From NCBI GenBank assembly GCA_020638465.1, contig JACKIM010000001.1, positions 1,579,501-1,643,500 on the forward strand: a stretch of DNA of 64,000 bases. The letters run 5' to 3'. Each line of letters opens with the position of its first letter. The first letter of the stretch is position 1. Shown here piece after piece: positions 15,013 through 23,142 of this stretch. The position numbers and the translations under genes were made by a program. The stretch is from Geminicoccaceae bacterium (lineage in GTDB: Bacteria > Pseudomonadota > Alphaproteobacteria > Geminicoccales > Geminicoccaceae). The notes beneath the pieces are model-generated. The model did no database searches, was not told the origin of the DNA, and saw only the letters and a list, made by a program, of their open reading frames with translations.

Positions 15013-16287
15013 TCATCGTTGCCGCTGGGGCGGCATATACACCCAGGAGCGAGTGCCGTCGTCAAGCGTTCGTTGTTTCCTCATCCATCCTTCCGCCTTG
15101 AGCACGCGCGCGACGCGGTTGGCCCTGGAATTGTCGCGATCCTTGCGCTCAACACCCAGAGCCTGGAGAATCTCATCGAGCTGCACACAGGGTCCGGTCG
15201 GGGTCGCAGCCCGGCCAGCCGCCTTTTCCCGGGCGATAGCGATAACATCTTCATGCCAGGGATCGCGAACCGATCGTTCGGCCTGAGCAGCCGCAGCCAG
15301 ATGCTCCATTTCCTTGTCGAGCCACCAGGGTTCGCCGGAGCGGTAGGCGGCAATGGCCTCGGCCCAGAGCTGGTCGCGATCCGTGTTCAACGCGACGATA
15401 TTGATCCTTCCAACGCGAACGGGCCAAAAACGGCGGTTGCCGGTTTCATCGACGAGGTAGGCATCATCGTTGGTCGTGCCGGCAAAGACGCATTGGCGTG
15501 GAAAATCTTTCGACCACCGGCCAAAGGATGGCCGGTAGTGATCGACGCCTCGCGAGACAAAGGCTTTTGTTCGTTCGATCTCGCCACGCCGCATCGCCGA
15601 CAGTTCGCTGATCTCGATCAGCCATTTGCCGCGGATATCCTGTGCCGAATCCTTGGTGCCGAGATCCGCAATCTGGTCGGCGAACCAGCGAATATCGGGC
15701 ATGAGCGATGCGAGAGCCGTCGACTTGCCCGTGCCTTGACGTCCTTCGAGGATGAGGATGCAATCGGCCTTGCAGCCAGGCTTGAAGATTCGCGCAACCG
15801 CCGAGATGAGCCAGCGACGTCCGACTTCCGAAATATATCGACGGTCTCCATCAACGCAGCCGAGATATTCCGCAAGCCAGCTGTCGAGCCGTGGTACACC
15901 ATCCCATTGCAGCGATTCGAGATAGTCGCGAACGGGATGGAACCCGCTCTCCTCGGCCACGAGGTCGCAAGCGTCCGCCACCATGCGGGGCTTGGCGGGA
16001 ATGCCGCCGAGTTGCAGCCATTCCGTAAGACGCAAACCATCCAGGTCGGTCCATTCGCACCATTCGGCGCTCGACTCCCATGGCATACCGCGGCAGACAA
16101 TAGCGTTGCGCAATTCGTCGAGGCGGATGTTGCCAGCAAACGGCGGATCATGGCGGAGGGCGCAGGCGACATTTGCGAGGCACTCGCGAGGAATTCCATT
16201 CTTGGTAGAGATGAGTCGCTGCCGCCAGTTCGGATCAGTCACCTTCAGACTGTCGGCATCCTGACGGATAGCTCTGGAATCAAACAT
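15013..16287 (-). CDS. VapE-type primase-associated helicase (virulence-associated E family)
   Basis: 424 residues. Walker A EGRQGTGKST (about 200) is followed by a Walker B-like WLIEISELSAM and by VFAGTTNDDAYLVDETGNRRFWPV, the signature of the VapE/D5-like superfamily 3 helicases of phages and pathogenicity islands. The N-terminal part with ESLQWDGVPRLDSWL is also typical. These proteins unwind the element's own origin with a toprim primase. Start ATG overlaps the stop of the toprim remnant (TGA 16280-16282), so the two were one operon. C-terminus includes a DNA-binding-like tail (LDEILQALGVERKDRDN). Confidence 0.9.
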   Translation of the reverse strand: MFDSRAIRQDADSLKVTDPNWRQRLISTKNGIPRECLANVACALRHDPPFAGNIRLDELRNAIVCRGMPWESSAEWCEWTDLDGLRLTEWLQLGGIPAKPRMVADACDLVAEESGFHPVRDYLESLQWDGVPRLDSWLAEYLGCVDGDRRYISEVGRRWLISAVARIFKPGCKADCILILEGRQGTGKSTALASLMPDIRWFADQIADLGTKDSAQDIRGKWLIEISELSAMRRGEIERTKAFVSRGVDHYRPSFGRWSKDFPRQCVFAGTTNDDAYLVDETGNRRFWPVRVGRINIVALNTDRDQLWAEAIAAYRSGEPWWLDKEMEHLAAAAQAERSVRDPWHEDVIAIAREKAAGRAATPTGPCVQLDEILQALGVERKDRDNSRANRVARVLKAEGWMRKQRTLDDGTRSWVYMPPQRQR

Positions 16288-16530
16288 TTGCCGTCACCCG
16301 ATATTGATCGTTGACGTCATGCCCGCACACAGGGGGCAGCCAGCGGCGAACCTCGCGATCCGCGAGTGTCCAGCGGTTCGATACTTCGGCGGCGGCGGTA
16401 AGCCCGCGTTGTCGTCCCTGCATGTCCGGCTTGTCGTGATCCACGCACACGGTCAGTGCCTAGATGCCCGGCAGGACCGGGAAGGCGGCGAGATTGCCCG
16501 CATCGACCAAGCACCATACGGGCGTGATGC
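16280..16530 (-). pseudogene. Toprim primase C-terminal remnant with an internal stop
   Basis: About 80 residues in the frame ending at TGA 16280-16282: VWCLVDAGNLAAFPVLPGI, stop (TAG at 16460-16462), then ALTVCVDHDKPDMQGRQRG and HDVNDQYRV. This is the toprim core and end of phage/plasmid primases, where the usual text is GIEALT; GAG to TAG explains the break. The remainder of the primase is missing because serine-recombinase DNA joins at about 16530. It would have worked with the VapE helicase downstream. Confidence 0.7.
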
Positions 16531-17445
16531 AGGCTCTTGAGCATCGTTGCGAATTCGCCTTCTATATCGTCCCGCCGGATCGACTTGCCGTAGCCCGCGC
16601 AGTCTGACACCCGGCAAAAATAGTAGGGATGCTTCTTGTTCGTTTTGCTCTTCGACCAACCGGCGGTCAGGGGCGTGTCGACATCGCCGCAGAGGACGAA
16701 ACCGCGCAGGGGAAAATCCTCGTTGATGTTCTTGCGCGCCGGTGCCTTGGCACCGCGTTCACGACGCTCCTGAATCTTCTCGAAGGTCGAGAGCGATATC
16801 AGCGGTTCGCGATGACCCTTGATCCAATTCACACTCCAGGGCGCATGACTGAGATAACCCGCATAGGTCGGACGGGTGAGAATATCGGTTACTTCGGTCT
16901 GTCTGACCGTGCCCTTGGCTGTCTTGGGAAATTCGGGCTGGCTTTCGAGAAAGCGTTTCACTTCGGCCTGACTGTCGAAGCGTCCGCTGGCATAGCCTTC
17001 GAGTGCTTCGGTGATTTGGGTGGCCATCGGCTCATCGCGCACCAGCAGCTTTCCATGCGCCGGGCTTTTCTCATAGCGATAACCGACCGGTGGCTTGAAC
17101 ACCCAATAGCCGCCTTGTAGCCGGGCGCGCATTTTCTGCACGACCTGCCTGCCGTTCTGTTCGCGCTCCAGGGCTCCTTGCGCGGCGAGGATGGTTTCGA
17201 TGAACTTGCCCTCGGGCGTGTCCTCGAACTTGAAGTTCAGACATTCGACGCGGGCGTCTCTCGCCTGAAAGGCCTTGCGCAGTTTCAGATGGAACTCGGT
17301 GTCGCGGGCGAAACGCTTGAGATCGTCGAAGATGACGACATAGCCTTCATCGGCGTCCTGCCCGGATTTTTGCGCATCGAGGTAACTCAGGAGAGCGACC
17401 ATGCCGGGCCGCTTCATGAAATCGCCACCGCCCGATACATCGTCG
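16531..17445 (-). pseudogene. Serine recombinase without its catalytic N-terminus
   Basis: About 300 residues of a large resolvase-type recombinase: the end of the resolvase domain (SGGGDFMKRPGM, YVVIFDDLKRFARD, QGALEREQNGRQV), the Recombinase domain (FKPPVGYRYEKSP, DILTRPTYAGYLSH) and a zinc-ribbon (FVLCGDVDTPLTAG, HPYYFCRVSDCAGYGKS). The first 60-70 residues with the Ser nucleophile are absent; the DNA before SGGGDF belongs to another phage gene on the plus strand. The C-terminal coiled coil is replaced by the toprim remnant. It cannot be active. Confidence 0.78.
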
Positions 17446-17555
17446 GGAAGACCGACCCCGCCTGGCGCAACGCCTACCTCAACGGCGACGACCCCGGCCA
17501 CAAGGCCGCCGTCGAACGCTTCGCAAGGCTGATGCAGGTCGCAGCCAGGGGGTGA
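17446..17555 (+). pseudogene. C-terminal fragment of an unidentified phage gene
   Basis: The frame reads KTDPAWRNAYLNGDDPGHK and then AAVERFARLMQVAARG before TGA. The pattern of short acidic and aromatic residues followed by an H-K/A-AV helix is seen at the C-termini of phage capsid-associated proteins, but I cannot name it. It abuts the point where the serine recombinase loses its N-terminus, so it marks a deletion junction. Confidence 0.3.
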
Positions 17556-17559
17556 CGGG

Positions 17560-17784
17560 TCAGGCGGCGCTGCCTCGGCGCCGCCGTTCACCGTTCAGTT
17601 CCGCGATACGCACGGGATCGAGCCCGAGTTCCAGCGCGACAAGTTTTTCTACCGTCGACGGGATCGCCCGCTCGCCGGAACACCACCGCTGGATCGTGCG
17701 GATATCGACGCCCCAGCGGCGGGCGGCCGACGATTGCGTCAATGAAAGCTCGTCGAGCGCGGTCCGCAGCTCATCGGCTGTCAC
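17560..17784 (-). CDS. Small helix-turn-helix regulator
   Basis: 74 residues. ELSLTQSSAARRWGVDIRTIQRWCSGERAIPSTVE in two parts is a compact Cro-like helix-turn-helix, followed by a short helix (KLVALELGLD) and a basic tail. Such proteins regulate early phage genes. It is the last gene of a minus-strand run with three small genes upstream (17809-18336), at 24 bases distance. Confidence 0.75.
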   Translation of the reverse strand: MTADELRTALDELSLTQSSAARRWGVDIRTIQRWCSGERAIPSTVEKLVALELGLDPVRIAELNGERRRRGSAA

Positions 17785-17808
17785 AGGCTTTTCCTTTCAT
17801 GGACGCAA

Positions 17809-17973
17809 TCACTCCAACAGCTTGAGGATTGCGACCGTCACAGCCCCGCAGGCACCAAATACCGTCGCGCACATGTTGCCCAGACCAACCCAACGTCGCC
17901 ATCTCAGCTCGATGGTTTCATGTTCGATCTTCTGGCATTCCAGCTCGAGCTTTCGCAGGTCGGCATCGTGCAT
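17809..17973 (-). CDS. Small protein with coiled coil and one membrane segment
   Basis: 54 residues: a charged helix (ADLRKLELECQKIEHETIEL) then WRRWVGLGNMCATVFGACGA leading into VTVAILKLLE, a likely single transmembrane helix. Its ATG shares the A of the TGA of the gene upstream (TGATG), proving tight coupling. Too short to assign; phage holin-like or superinfection-type membrane proteins have such a build, but this is inference. Confidence 0.55.
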   Translation of the reverse strand: MHDADLRKLELECQKIEHETIELRWRRWVGLGNMCATVFGACGAVTVAILKLLE

Positions 17974-18080
17974 CAACTGATAGCCAGATAGACTATGACA
18001 CCGGCGGTAACGCCTCCGACAGCGCTCAATGCCGCCAAACCCAGAACGAACCAGCCTTCGCGGTGACCCTTATCGACCAT
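17973..18080 (-). CDS. Tiny single-pass membrane protein
   Basis: 35 residues: a basic head (VDKGHREG) and one hydrophobic helix (WFVLGLAALSAVGG, then VTAGVIVYLAI). Overlaps the coiled-coil gene upstream by 11 bases and the next gene by one base (TGATG). Position in a three-gene run of coiled-coil and membrane proteins suggests a phage membrane function. Ribosome site AGGGAGAA lies six bases before the ATG. Confidence 0.55.
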   Translation of the reverse strand: MVDKGHREGWFVLGLAALSAVGGVTAGVIVYLAIS

Positions 18081-18336
18081 TTGAATTCTCCCTGTCCGTC
18101 TCGATATTGGCGAGCCGCTTCTCGAAGCGCTCCATGCGCTTGATGAGACCGTTCACAGCGTCATTCGTTCCGAATGTGCGCATGGCCATCCCGGTCGTCA
18201 CTTGCATCTCGTCCTTGATCGTGCGGATATCGGTCTCGATGCGCTCGAACCGTTCGTTCATCTCGTCACGCATTGCATCGGTTTTCTGATCGAGCTTGCG
18301 CAACAGGGCGAGGACAAGGTTCTCTGGATCATTCAT
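18070..18336 (-). CDS. Coiled-coil protein
   Basis: 88 residues, nearly all helical heptads: LALLRKLDQKTDAMRDEM, RFERIETDIRTIKDEM and GLIKRMERFEKRLANIE. No signal or membrane helix. It begins the three-gene run and overlaps the tiny membrane protein gene. The same kind of coiled-coil protein occurs again at 23487-23852. Related proteins are frequent in alphaproteobacterial prophages; their role is not known. Confidence 0.65.
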   Translation of the reverse strand: MNDPENLVLALLRKLDQKTDAMRDEMNERFERIETDIRTIKDEMQVTTGMAMRTFGTNDAVNGLIKRMERFEKRLANIETDRENSNGR

Positions 18337-18522
18337 CGGTTTGTTTCTTTGTGGTCCGGCGTCATGCCGCTACTGGAAGTTAAATATAGCACTTACGGCC
18401 AATGGTCGCAATCATCGCCAAATGCGCATTGCTCGCCCCTGTTCTCAACGTCCGTGCGAAACGGCCACAAGGCGGCCTGCGGGGCGCGGACAGCGCCTTC
18501 GTGCCGGTTTGGGTCACACCGT

Positions 18523-18852
18523 TCATCCCGATCCGCTTTCGCCCGCTGACGGGCCGTTTGCGCCGGTTGAGGGCGCGGGCTCGTCTTCGCCTTTGTCAGG
18601 GGCTCCCTCCCTGCCGAACAGGTGCAGCCGCTGAAGTTCCCGCTCCATTATTTCATACCCGTAGTCCGCTTCAGCCTGTTCACCTTTCTCGCCAGCGATC
18701 CCACGGGCGTTCTCCCTCGTTTCGTTTCCCTGCCTTGGACAGTAGAGCACAGCACTTCGACTTGCGATCCGGTGAAGAGACTTTTCGAACGACTGTGCAT
18801 CATCTTGCGCGGCGACAGTCGCCGGTCGCGAACTTATCCACAGCGCCAACAT
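18523..18852 (-). CDS. Hypothetical protein
   Basis: 109 residues if begun at ATG 18852. A short hydrophobic start (LALWISSRPATVAAQ) could be a signal or anchor; the rest is charged (ARGIAGEKGEQAEADYGYEI, MERELQRLHLFGREG) and ends in a low-complexity tail. The frame extends further upstream through the C12 tract and almost to the IS66 insertion, so the 5' end may be damaged. No family recognised. Confidence 0.35.
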   Translation of the reverse strand: MLALWISSRPATVAAQDDAQSFEKSLHRIASRSAVLYCPRQGNETRENARGIAGEKGEQAEADYGYEIMERELQRLHLFGREGAPDKGEDEPAPSTGANGPSAGESGSG

Positions 18853-18903
18853 CAGACTCTGATTACCAGTATTAAGTTCCAATGTGTCATGGGAGGCCCA
18901 TGG

Positions 18904-18915
18904 CCCCCCCCCCCC
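18904..18915. repeat. Homopolymer of 12 C
   Basis: Twelve consecutive C residues, 43 bases from the IS66 left end. Tracts of this length slip easily in replication and also cause sequencing errors. It lies upstream of, or within the extended frame of, the hypothetical gene at 18523-18852. Confidence 0.8.
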
Positions 18916-18957
18916 ATTTCCAACCACACACATTTCAATGGGTTATCGCGAAAATAC

Positions 18958-20693
18958 GTAACCGGTGCAAAAGTCCGGGCGATCAGACCTTGGCGGCGGT
19001 GACGAGCTGGGCGAGTGGTGGGATTTCTGTCGTGTATGGTACGGCGAGTCGGTGGCCGAGGAGCTGGAAGAAGGAGACGTCGAGTTTCTGGCAGGTTTTC
19101 ATGCAGCCGAGCAGGGTATCGCGTGCCTGACGGCCGGCATCGGACCAGGTGCCGCCGGAGATCTTGCGTTTGGTGACGTGGCAGCGGATGTCGTTTTCCG
19201 AGCCGTTGGTGTGCAGGGGGATTTCGGGTCGGTCGAGGACCAGGAGGAGTTCCGGTTTGCGGGCATGCAGGCGTGCGAGCAGGCGATCGAGGGTGGCGAA
19301 ACCGGTCTTGCGCTTGAAGATGCGGTCGAAGCGGGCACGGAGCTGGGCAGCTCGCGACCTTTGCGGGGCTTGTTTGTAAGCCTTGAGATCGGCGTAGAAC
19401 CACCAGACGAGCTGGCGGAGGAGATCGATGGCACGTCTTTGGCTTTCATTGAAGCCGACGAGCTTGTGGATCAGGCGCTCGGCATGAACCCAACAGAGTG
19501 CATGTTGGCCGACGCGGAACTGTCCGGCGCCATCGGAGACGATGACGGTATCGTTCAGCAGACCGTGGTGGTGGATGCTGCCCCACAGTGCGGCCTCGGT
19601 GGCGATTTTGACCGGGTCGGGGTGAACATCGAGTTGATCGATACCGAGTTCGCCCAGATGGGCCGAGAAGGCGCCGCGATCGGCGAATGTCCTGGTGTCA
19701 TGCGCCTCCAGCCGGGCGATCACGGAGCCCGCCAGCGCATGTTTGCGCATGTAGCTGAAGGCGTCGTCATTGAGGACATAACCGCCATGACCGGCGCGCA
19801 GCAGTTCGAGAAAATTCACCCGGCTCTTGGAAAACGTCGTCGCGAAGTGGGTGAAGCGGTCATCGCCGATCTGGGTGGTGAAGCCGTTTTTGGCGCCATG
19901 CCGGGCGCCGGTGTCATCGACGGTGATCCATTTCGCGCTCTCGAGACCGGCGCGGAACAGCTCCGTGGCCTCGTCATGCAAATCGCCTGGATCATTGTTC
20001 AACAGCCGGATGACCTGGCACTTGGAAATGACGATGCCGATCTCGTTCAGCATCGCCGTCAAGCGTTCCGTCGTGACCTGGCCCTGGACGTGCTGCAGAA
20101 TGATGAACCGCACCAGTTCAGGCCCGAAATGCCCGCACAAGCCCTGGGGCAACGGCGCTGTCACCGTTCGCCCGTCCGGCGTCATCCAGCGCTCCTGGCG
20201 ATAGCGGATCACCCGGCTCTCCAGCCGCAGATCCTGCACGACAAAATCCTCATACCCCTTGAACCGCGAGCCGGGCGGCGCCTCAACCCCGAGCTTCTGC
20301 TCCTCGCTCACCACAGGAACCCGCCGGCTGGCCTTCGACGAACCACCCCGCTTGCCCTTGCCGCCTCGCTTGCCTGTGGCCGTCGATGTTCCGGCCTTCG
20401 CTGCCATCCCCGACGGTTTGATCTTCGGCCGCCCTTTCAGCCCCTTGAGCCGGGCAATCTCATCCCGCAATGCTGCATTCTCCGCCTCCAGCAAAGCGAC
20501 GCGCTCCAGCAGCGCCGCAACCAAATCGCGGAGATCATCAAGGCCGAGTGTGGCGAGGTTGGTGGCATTGGGCTTGGACATAACAAACTTGAATCACGTC
20601 CCATCGCTCTTGGGAATCGAGAACATATTCTTATTCCATGCGCGCAGATCAAGCCTCAAAAATCCAGTCCGCCCGGACTTTTGCACCGGTTAC
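18958..20693 (-). mobile_element. IS66-family element, copy 1 (ISBst12-like, tnpC only)
   Basis: 1736 bp, beginning GTAACCGGTGCAAAAGTCC and ending with its inverse; the terminal inverted repeat is 24 bp. An 8-bp target duplication GAAAATAC flanks it (18950-18957 and 20694-20701), the size expected for IS66. One transposase gene, no tnpA/tnpB accessory genes, as in the ISBst12 group. The only difference noticed from copy 2 is one base (T here, C there, near 20196/32428), giving Gln versus Arg in the transposase. Confidence 0.95.
18983..20581 (-). CDS. tnpC: IS66-family transposase (copy 1)
   Basis: 532 residues. An N-terminal leucine-zipper region (LLERVALLEAENAALRDEI), a basic Gly/Lys linker, and a DDE core: Asp in WITVDDTGARHG, Asp in VSDGAGQFRVGQHALCWVHAER and Glu in HTNGSENDIRC. 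C-terminal IS66 tail DTLLGCMKTCQKLD. Complete and probably functional. Long open frames on the opposite strand through this gene are codon-bias shadows. Confidence 0.95.
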   Translation of the reverse strand: MSKPNATNLATLGLDDLRDLVAALLERVALLEAENAALRDEIARLKGLKGRPKIKPSGMAAKAGTSTATGKRGGKGKRGGSSKASRRVPVVSEEQKLGVEAPPGSRFKGYEDFVVQDLRLESRVIRYRQERWMTPDGRTVTAPLPQGLCGHFGPELVRFIILQHVQGQVTTERLTAMLNEIGIVISKCQVIRLLNNDPGDLHDEATELFRAGLESAKWITVDDTGARHGAKNGFTTQIGDDRFTHFATTFSKSRVNFLELLRAGHGGYVLNDDAFSYMRKHALAGSVIARLEAHDTRTFADRGAFSAHLGELGIDQLDVHPDPVKIATEAALWGSIHHHGLLNDTVIVSDGAGQFRVGQHALCWVHAERLIHKLVGFNESQRRAIDLLRQLVWWFYADLKAYKQAPQRSRAAQLRARFDRIFKRKTGFATLDRLLARLHARKPELLLVLDRPEIPLHTNGSENDIRCHVTKRKISGGTWSDAGRQARDTLLGCMKTCQKLDVSFFQLLGHRLAVPYTTEIPPLAQLVTAAKV

Positions 20694-20769
20694 GAAAATA
20701 CGGTGAATCTGCTGTTTTCCGTCATCCTGCCCGGCGGGATTTGCAGCGGTTGTCCACAAGCCGCGCCGT

Positions 20770-20955
20770 TCAATGGCCGAAGCGAGGCCGGATCGGGCCG
20801 GAACGGAGAGGATTTGCGACCATCAAGGCAGGGAAATGTTGCTCAATGGTTAACGGATGTGAGGAATTCCGCCCTGCTTTCGGGTCCAATTCAGGCTGCG
20901 GACGCGCGGAAGCGGCGCGCCCTTCCGGCCACGCCGCCAGTCCGGCCATGTCCAT
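20770..20955 (-). CDS. Possible small protein
   Basis: 61 residues, starting three bases after the stop of the DUF1376-like gene. Composition is mixed (Pro, Arg, Ala) and no domain is seen. Support comes only from the close spacing in a phage operon; the ribosome site is weak. It could be non-coding DNA left from a gene cut by the IS66 insertion. Confidence 0.25.
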   Translation of the reverse strand: MDMAGLAAWPEGRAASARPQPELDPKAGRNSSHPLTIEQHFPALMVANPLRSGPIRPRFGH

Positions 20956-20958
20956 GAG

Positions 20959-21747
20959 CTATCCGGGCGGGCCGTCGCGCGCCCACATCTCGAAGAAGCG
21001 GCCGCCGAGATAGGCGGCGGCCCAGACATCGGCGTAACCCGACAAACCGCTCTCCCGCCAGCGGTTCACCAGCCAGTCGATCACGCCCGGCGGCACTTGC
21101 GGTGCCGGAATTGATTTGTAGATCTGTTTGCCCTGAGCATACATGCGCTGCGCCACGTTGGAGCGCATGAGCCGCGCATCCTTCATCGCCGCTTCGGCCT
21201 TGCGGGCACCGCGCTCGGCTCGGCTCCGGCTGCGGGCCATGAAGCCCACCAGAACCTTTTCCGCCCCCAGATCCTTGCGATCCTGCGTCATCCGCTCGTA
21301 AAGCGGATCAAGCCCCTTGAGCCTTTCGAGCACCTCCCTGTCCTTGCGGTGACGGGCGTCCCTTTGGTTCTCGCCGGGACGGATTTCCAGCGGTGCCCCG
21401 GCCATTCTATCAATCATCTGCTTTTCCTGGCCGAAGGTTCCCGACGAGGAGGCGAGCTTTTGATGTTTGCGGGACAGGTGCATGATCTTGAGGCTGAACA
21501 TGCCGTCGTGGGTTTCGATCTGGTCGGCCATCGCCGCCCGCGTCTTCGCCCATTGCTTCGGTGTCTGCTGCGCGCACCGCGCAAGCAGCCCGTCATCGTC
21601 CGGCACCCACATGCCTTCGACCCGTTCCAGCCGTTCGGAAAGCAGGATGAATGCCTGGGCGACGTGGGGGCCGCGCCGGGCCATGTCGGCCAGCAGTTCC
21701 CGGTGGATCGGGTATCGGGTTGAAACGGGGAGGGCGAAGGCGTCCAT
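20959..21747 (-). CDS. DUF1376-like phage replication-associated protein
   Basis: 262 residues from ATG 21747. The first 100 residues (RYPIHRELLADMARRGPHV, GMWVPDDDGLLARCAQ, TPKQWAKTRAAM and GMFSLKIMHLSRKHQK) follow the pattern of DUF1376/YdaU proteins, winged-helix-like N-termini found in phage replication initiators. A charged linker and a C-terminal helical part (PPGVIDWLVNRWRESGLSGYADV) follow. It probably takes part in phage early replication or DNA binding. An in-frame TTG 12 bases upstream is the alternative start. The 6-bp inverted repeat at 21771-21787 sits just upstream. Confidence 0.55.
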   Translation of the reverse strand: MDAFALPVSTRYPIHRELLADMARRGPHVAQAFILLSERLERVEGMWVPDDDGLLARCAQQTPKQWAKTRAAMADQIETHDGMFSLKIMHLSRKHQKLASSSGTFGQEKQMIDRMAGAPLEIRPGENQRDARHRKDREVLERLKGLDPLYERMTQDRKDLGAEKVLVGFMARSRSRAERGARKAEAAMKDARLMRSNVAQRMYAQGKQIYKSIPAPQVPPGVIDWLVNRWRESGLSGYADVWAAAYLGGRFFEMWARDGPPG

Positions 21748-21770
21748 GATCCGTCTCAATCCCCGCCAAT

Positions 21771-21787
21771 GTCGCTGTTTAAGCGAC
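21771..21787. promoter_or_regulatory. Inverted repeat upstream of the DUF1376-like gene
   Basis: GTCGCT-N5-AGCGAC, centred 32 bases before the ATG at 21747. Position fits an operator for the minus-strand gene; the binding protein is unknown. In the rest of the gap up to 22086 a 71-residue plus-strand open frame (21769-21984) with one hydrophobic segment is possible but unsupported. Confidence 0.4.
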
Positions 21788-21960
21788 TTTGCGCCGGAGA
21801 CTTTCGCGCAACGGACCCCTTGTGCGCGCCGGATGGATGGCCGATTCTAGCCATCGCAGGTCCGTTGTTGTTGATGTATCCGTTGTTGATGCAGATGCGG
21901 GAATGGCTTGTGGAACCGGCCGCGAACCGGTTTTTTGAAGTTGAGGAAAAGCATTTCGTG

Positions 21961-22000
21961 ACGAGCGCCGGGGTAACCCCTTAGGCGCTCGTTTTCGTTT
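21961..22000 (+). terminator. Probable rho-independent terminator or cruciform
   Basis: ACGAGCGCC (21961-21969) pairs with GGCGCTCGT (21984-21992), with an inner GGGG/CCCC stem around TAA, followed by TTTTCGTTT. The T-run lies on the plus strand. Since no sure plus-strand gene ends here, it may instead insulate the divergent genes. Confidence 0.5.
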
Positions 22001-22086
22001 GGCGTCGCCGGAAGCCGGGCGGCGGCCTCGGCATTGTCTCTGCCATCATACGGATATTCGAGCGGATGTTCAGGAGAGATCCCGAG

Positions 22087-22431
22087 ATGCCCACTGTCCA
22101 GCTCAATCTCTGGTACCAGGACGGCCATCCGCGCATGTGGTGCGAGGTCACCAACAATGGCCGTACTACCCCGCTCGTCATCGAGGAGCTGCGCCTCATC
22201 CGCCCATGGACCGGCGGCATGAGCCGGATTTTCGGCACGACACCCATCGCCGGCCCGGCCCGGCGCCTGCCCATCGGCCTGATGATCGACCCCGGCCAGT
22301 CGCAGGATTTCCGCCTGCGCCTCGATCCCGCCCGCACCGTCAGGAGCGTCGTGCTGCTCGCCGTGCTGGAACAGCAGGATCCCACGCCCCGGACCCACAA
22401 GATCCGCGTCTGGCGCAAGCCCCGCCACTGA
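22087..22431 (+). CDS. Hypothetical beta-rich protein
   Basis: 114 residues from ATG 22087, preceded by GAGAGAT. Alternating strands (VQLNLWYQDGHPRMWCEV, TPLVIEELRLIRPW, SQDFRLRLDPARTVRSVVLLAVL) suggest a small beta-sandwich without signal peptide. No known family recognised. Stands alone on the plus strand between two minus-strand genes; likely a phage accessory gene. Confidence 0.5.
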   Translation: MPTVQLNLWYQDGHPRMWCEVTNNGRTTPLVIEELRLIRPWTGGMSRIFGTTPIAGPARRLPIGLMIDPGQSQDFRLRLDPARTVRSVVLLAVLEQQDPTPRTHKIRVWRKPRH

Positions 22432-22499
22432 TCGCCCCGCCACCGGCCGTCCGCTGTCTTGCAAGTGGAACCCTGTTTCGGGGACACGCGGCCGGTGTC

Positions 22500-22742
22500 T
22501 CATGAAGCCCGGTCCTGCGGCGAGCGCTGGCGAAGGGAACGGCGGGAGGCGGCGAGAGCGGTCTCATGCAGATCGGTGGAGAGCTTCACGCCTTTACGGC
22601 GCGCAAGGTCGAGCAGCGCCGGCCAGGCGTGCGCGGGGATACCGCGCTTAGGCCAGTTGCTTACTGTCTGCGGATTGATGCCCATCTCTCTTGAGATTCG
22701 GGTGGCTCCGCCAAGAGTTTCGATCAGAATTTTACCGTTCAT
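22500..22742 (-). CDS. Cro-like helix-turn-helix repressor
   Basis: 80 residues from ATG 22742 (a GTG 18 bases upstream is possible). ILIETLGGATRISREMGINP, QTVSNWPKRGIPAHAWPALL is the classic Cro/YdaS pattern, with TVSNWPKRGIP as recognition helix and wing. Divergent from the CI-like gene at 22855 with 112 bases between: this is the early control switch of the right-hand phage element. Confidence 0.8.
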   Translation of the reverse strand: MNGKILIETLGGATRISREMGINPQTVSNWPKRGIPAHAWPALLDLARRKGVKLSTDLHETALAASRRSLRQRSPQDRAS

Positions 22743-22756
22743 GACGATCAATTTTG

Positions 22757-22767
22757 ACACATAGTGT
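22757..22767. promoter_or_regulatory. Candidate operator in the Cro/CI intergenic region
   Basis: ACAC-ATA-GTGT lies between the divergent repressor genes, next to a TTGACA (22754-22759) that could be a plus-strand -35. A matching -10 is poor, so the promoter itself is unsure. Confidence 0.4.
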
Positions 22768-22854
22768 TTCTTTACGAAAGACCCGATTCGCTGCGTGTCC
22801 GGAAGCGTCTGTTTCAGTATTGGATCAAGGGTTAGACCTTATCCGAAAAGAACC

Positions 22855-23142
22855 ATGCCACTACCCGAACGTAGCGCCGACTTAGTGCTTGTTGTCGGGG
22901 AACGCCTCGCCGCCACGCGGCGCGCGCTTGAACTCACCCAAGAGCAGCTCGCAGAGCAAGTCGGCGTTTCGCGAGGCGCGCTTGGGAATTGGGAACAAGG
23001 AACGAGGCTTCCCGATCCTGCCACGATGCTTCGCTTGAGACAGCGTTATGGCGTGACTCTCGACTGGATCTACGGGGGTGATCCGTCAGGTTTGCCGCAG
23101 CGTTTGGCATCCAAAATCCTGGGGCGAACGTCTATCCCATAG
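22855..23142 (+). CDS. CI/XRE-family repressor
   Basis: 95 residues from ATG 22855. LAATRRALELTQEQLAEQVG, VSRGALGNWEQGTRLPDPATM is a clear XRE helix-turn-helix, then LRLRQRYGVTLDWIYGGDPSGLP, the dimer-forming tail found in short phage repressors. No peptidase domain, so induction by RecA-driven cleavage is not expected. Divergent from the Cro-like gene. Confidence 0.87.
   Translation: MPLPERSADLVLVVGERLAATRRALELTQEQLAEQVGVSRGALGNWEQGTRLPDPATMLRLRQRYGVTLDWIYGGDPSGLPQRLASKILGRTSIP

Noticed and set aside
18965..21013. 682-codon open frame opposite the IS66 transposase (and its twin at 31197-32954)
   Set aside because: It is the antisense frame of a complete transposase, has no domain pattern, and runs beyond the element into unrelated DNA.
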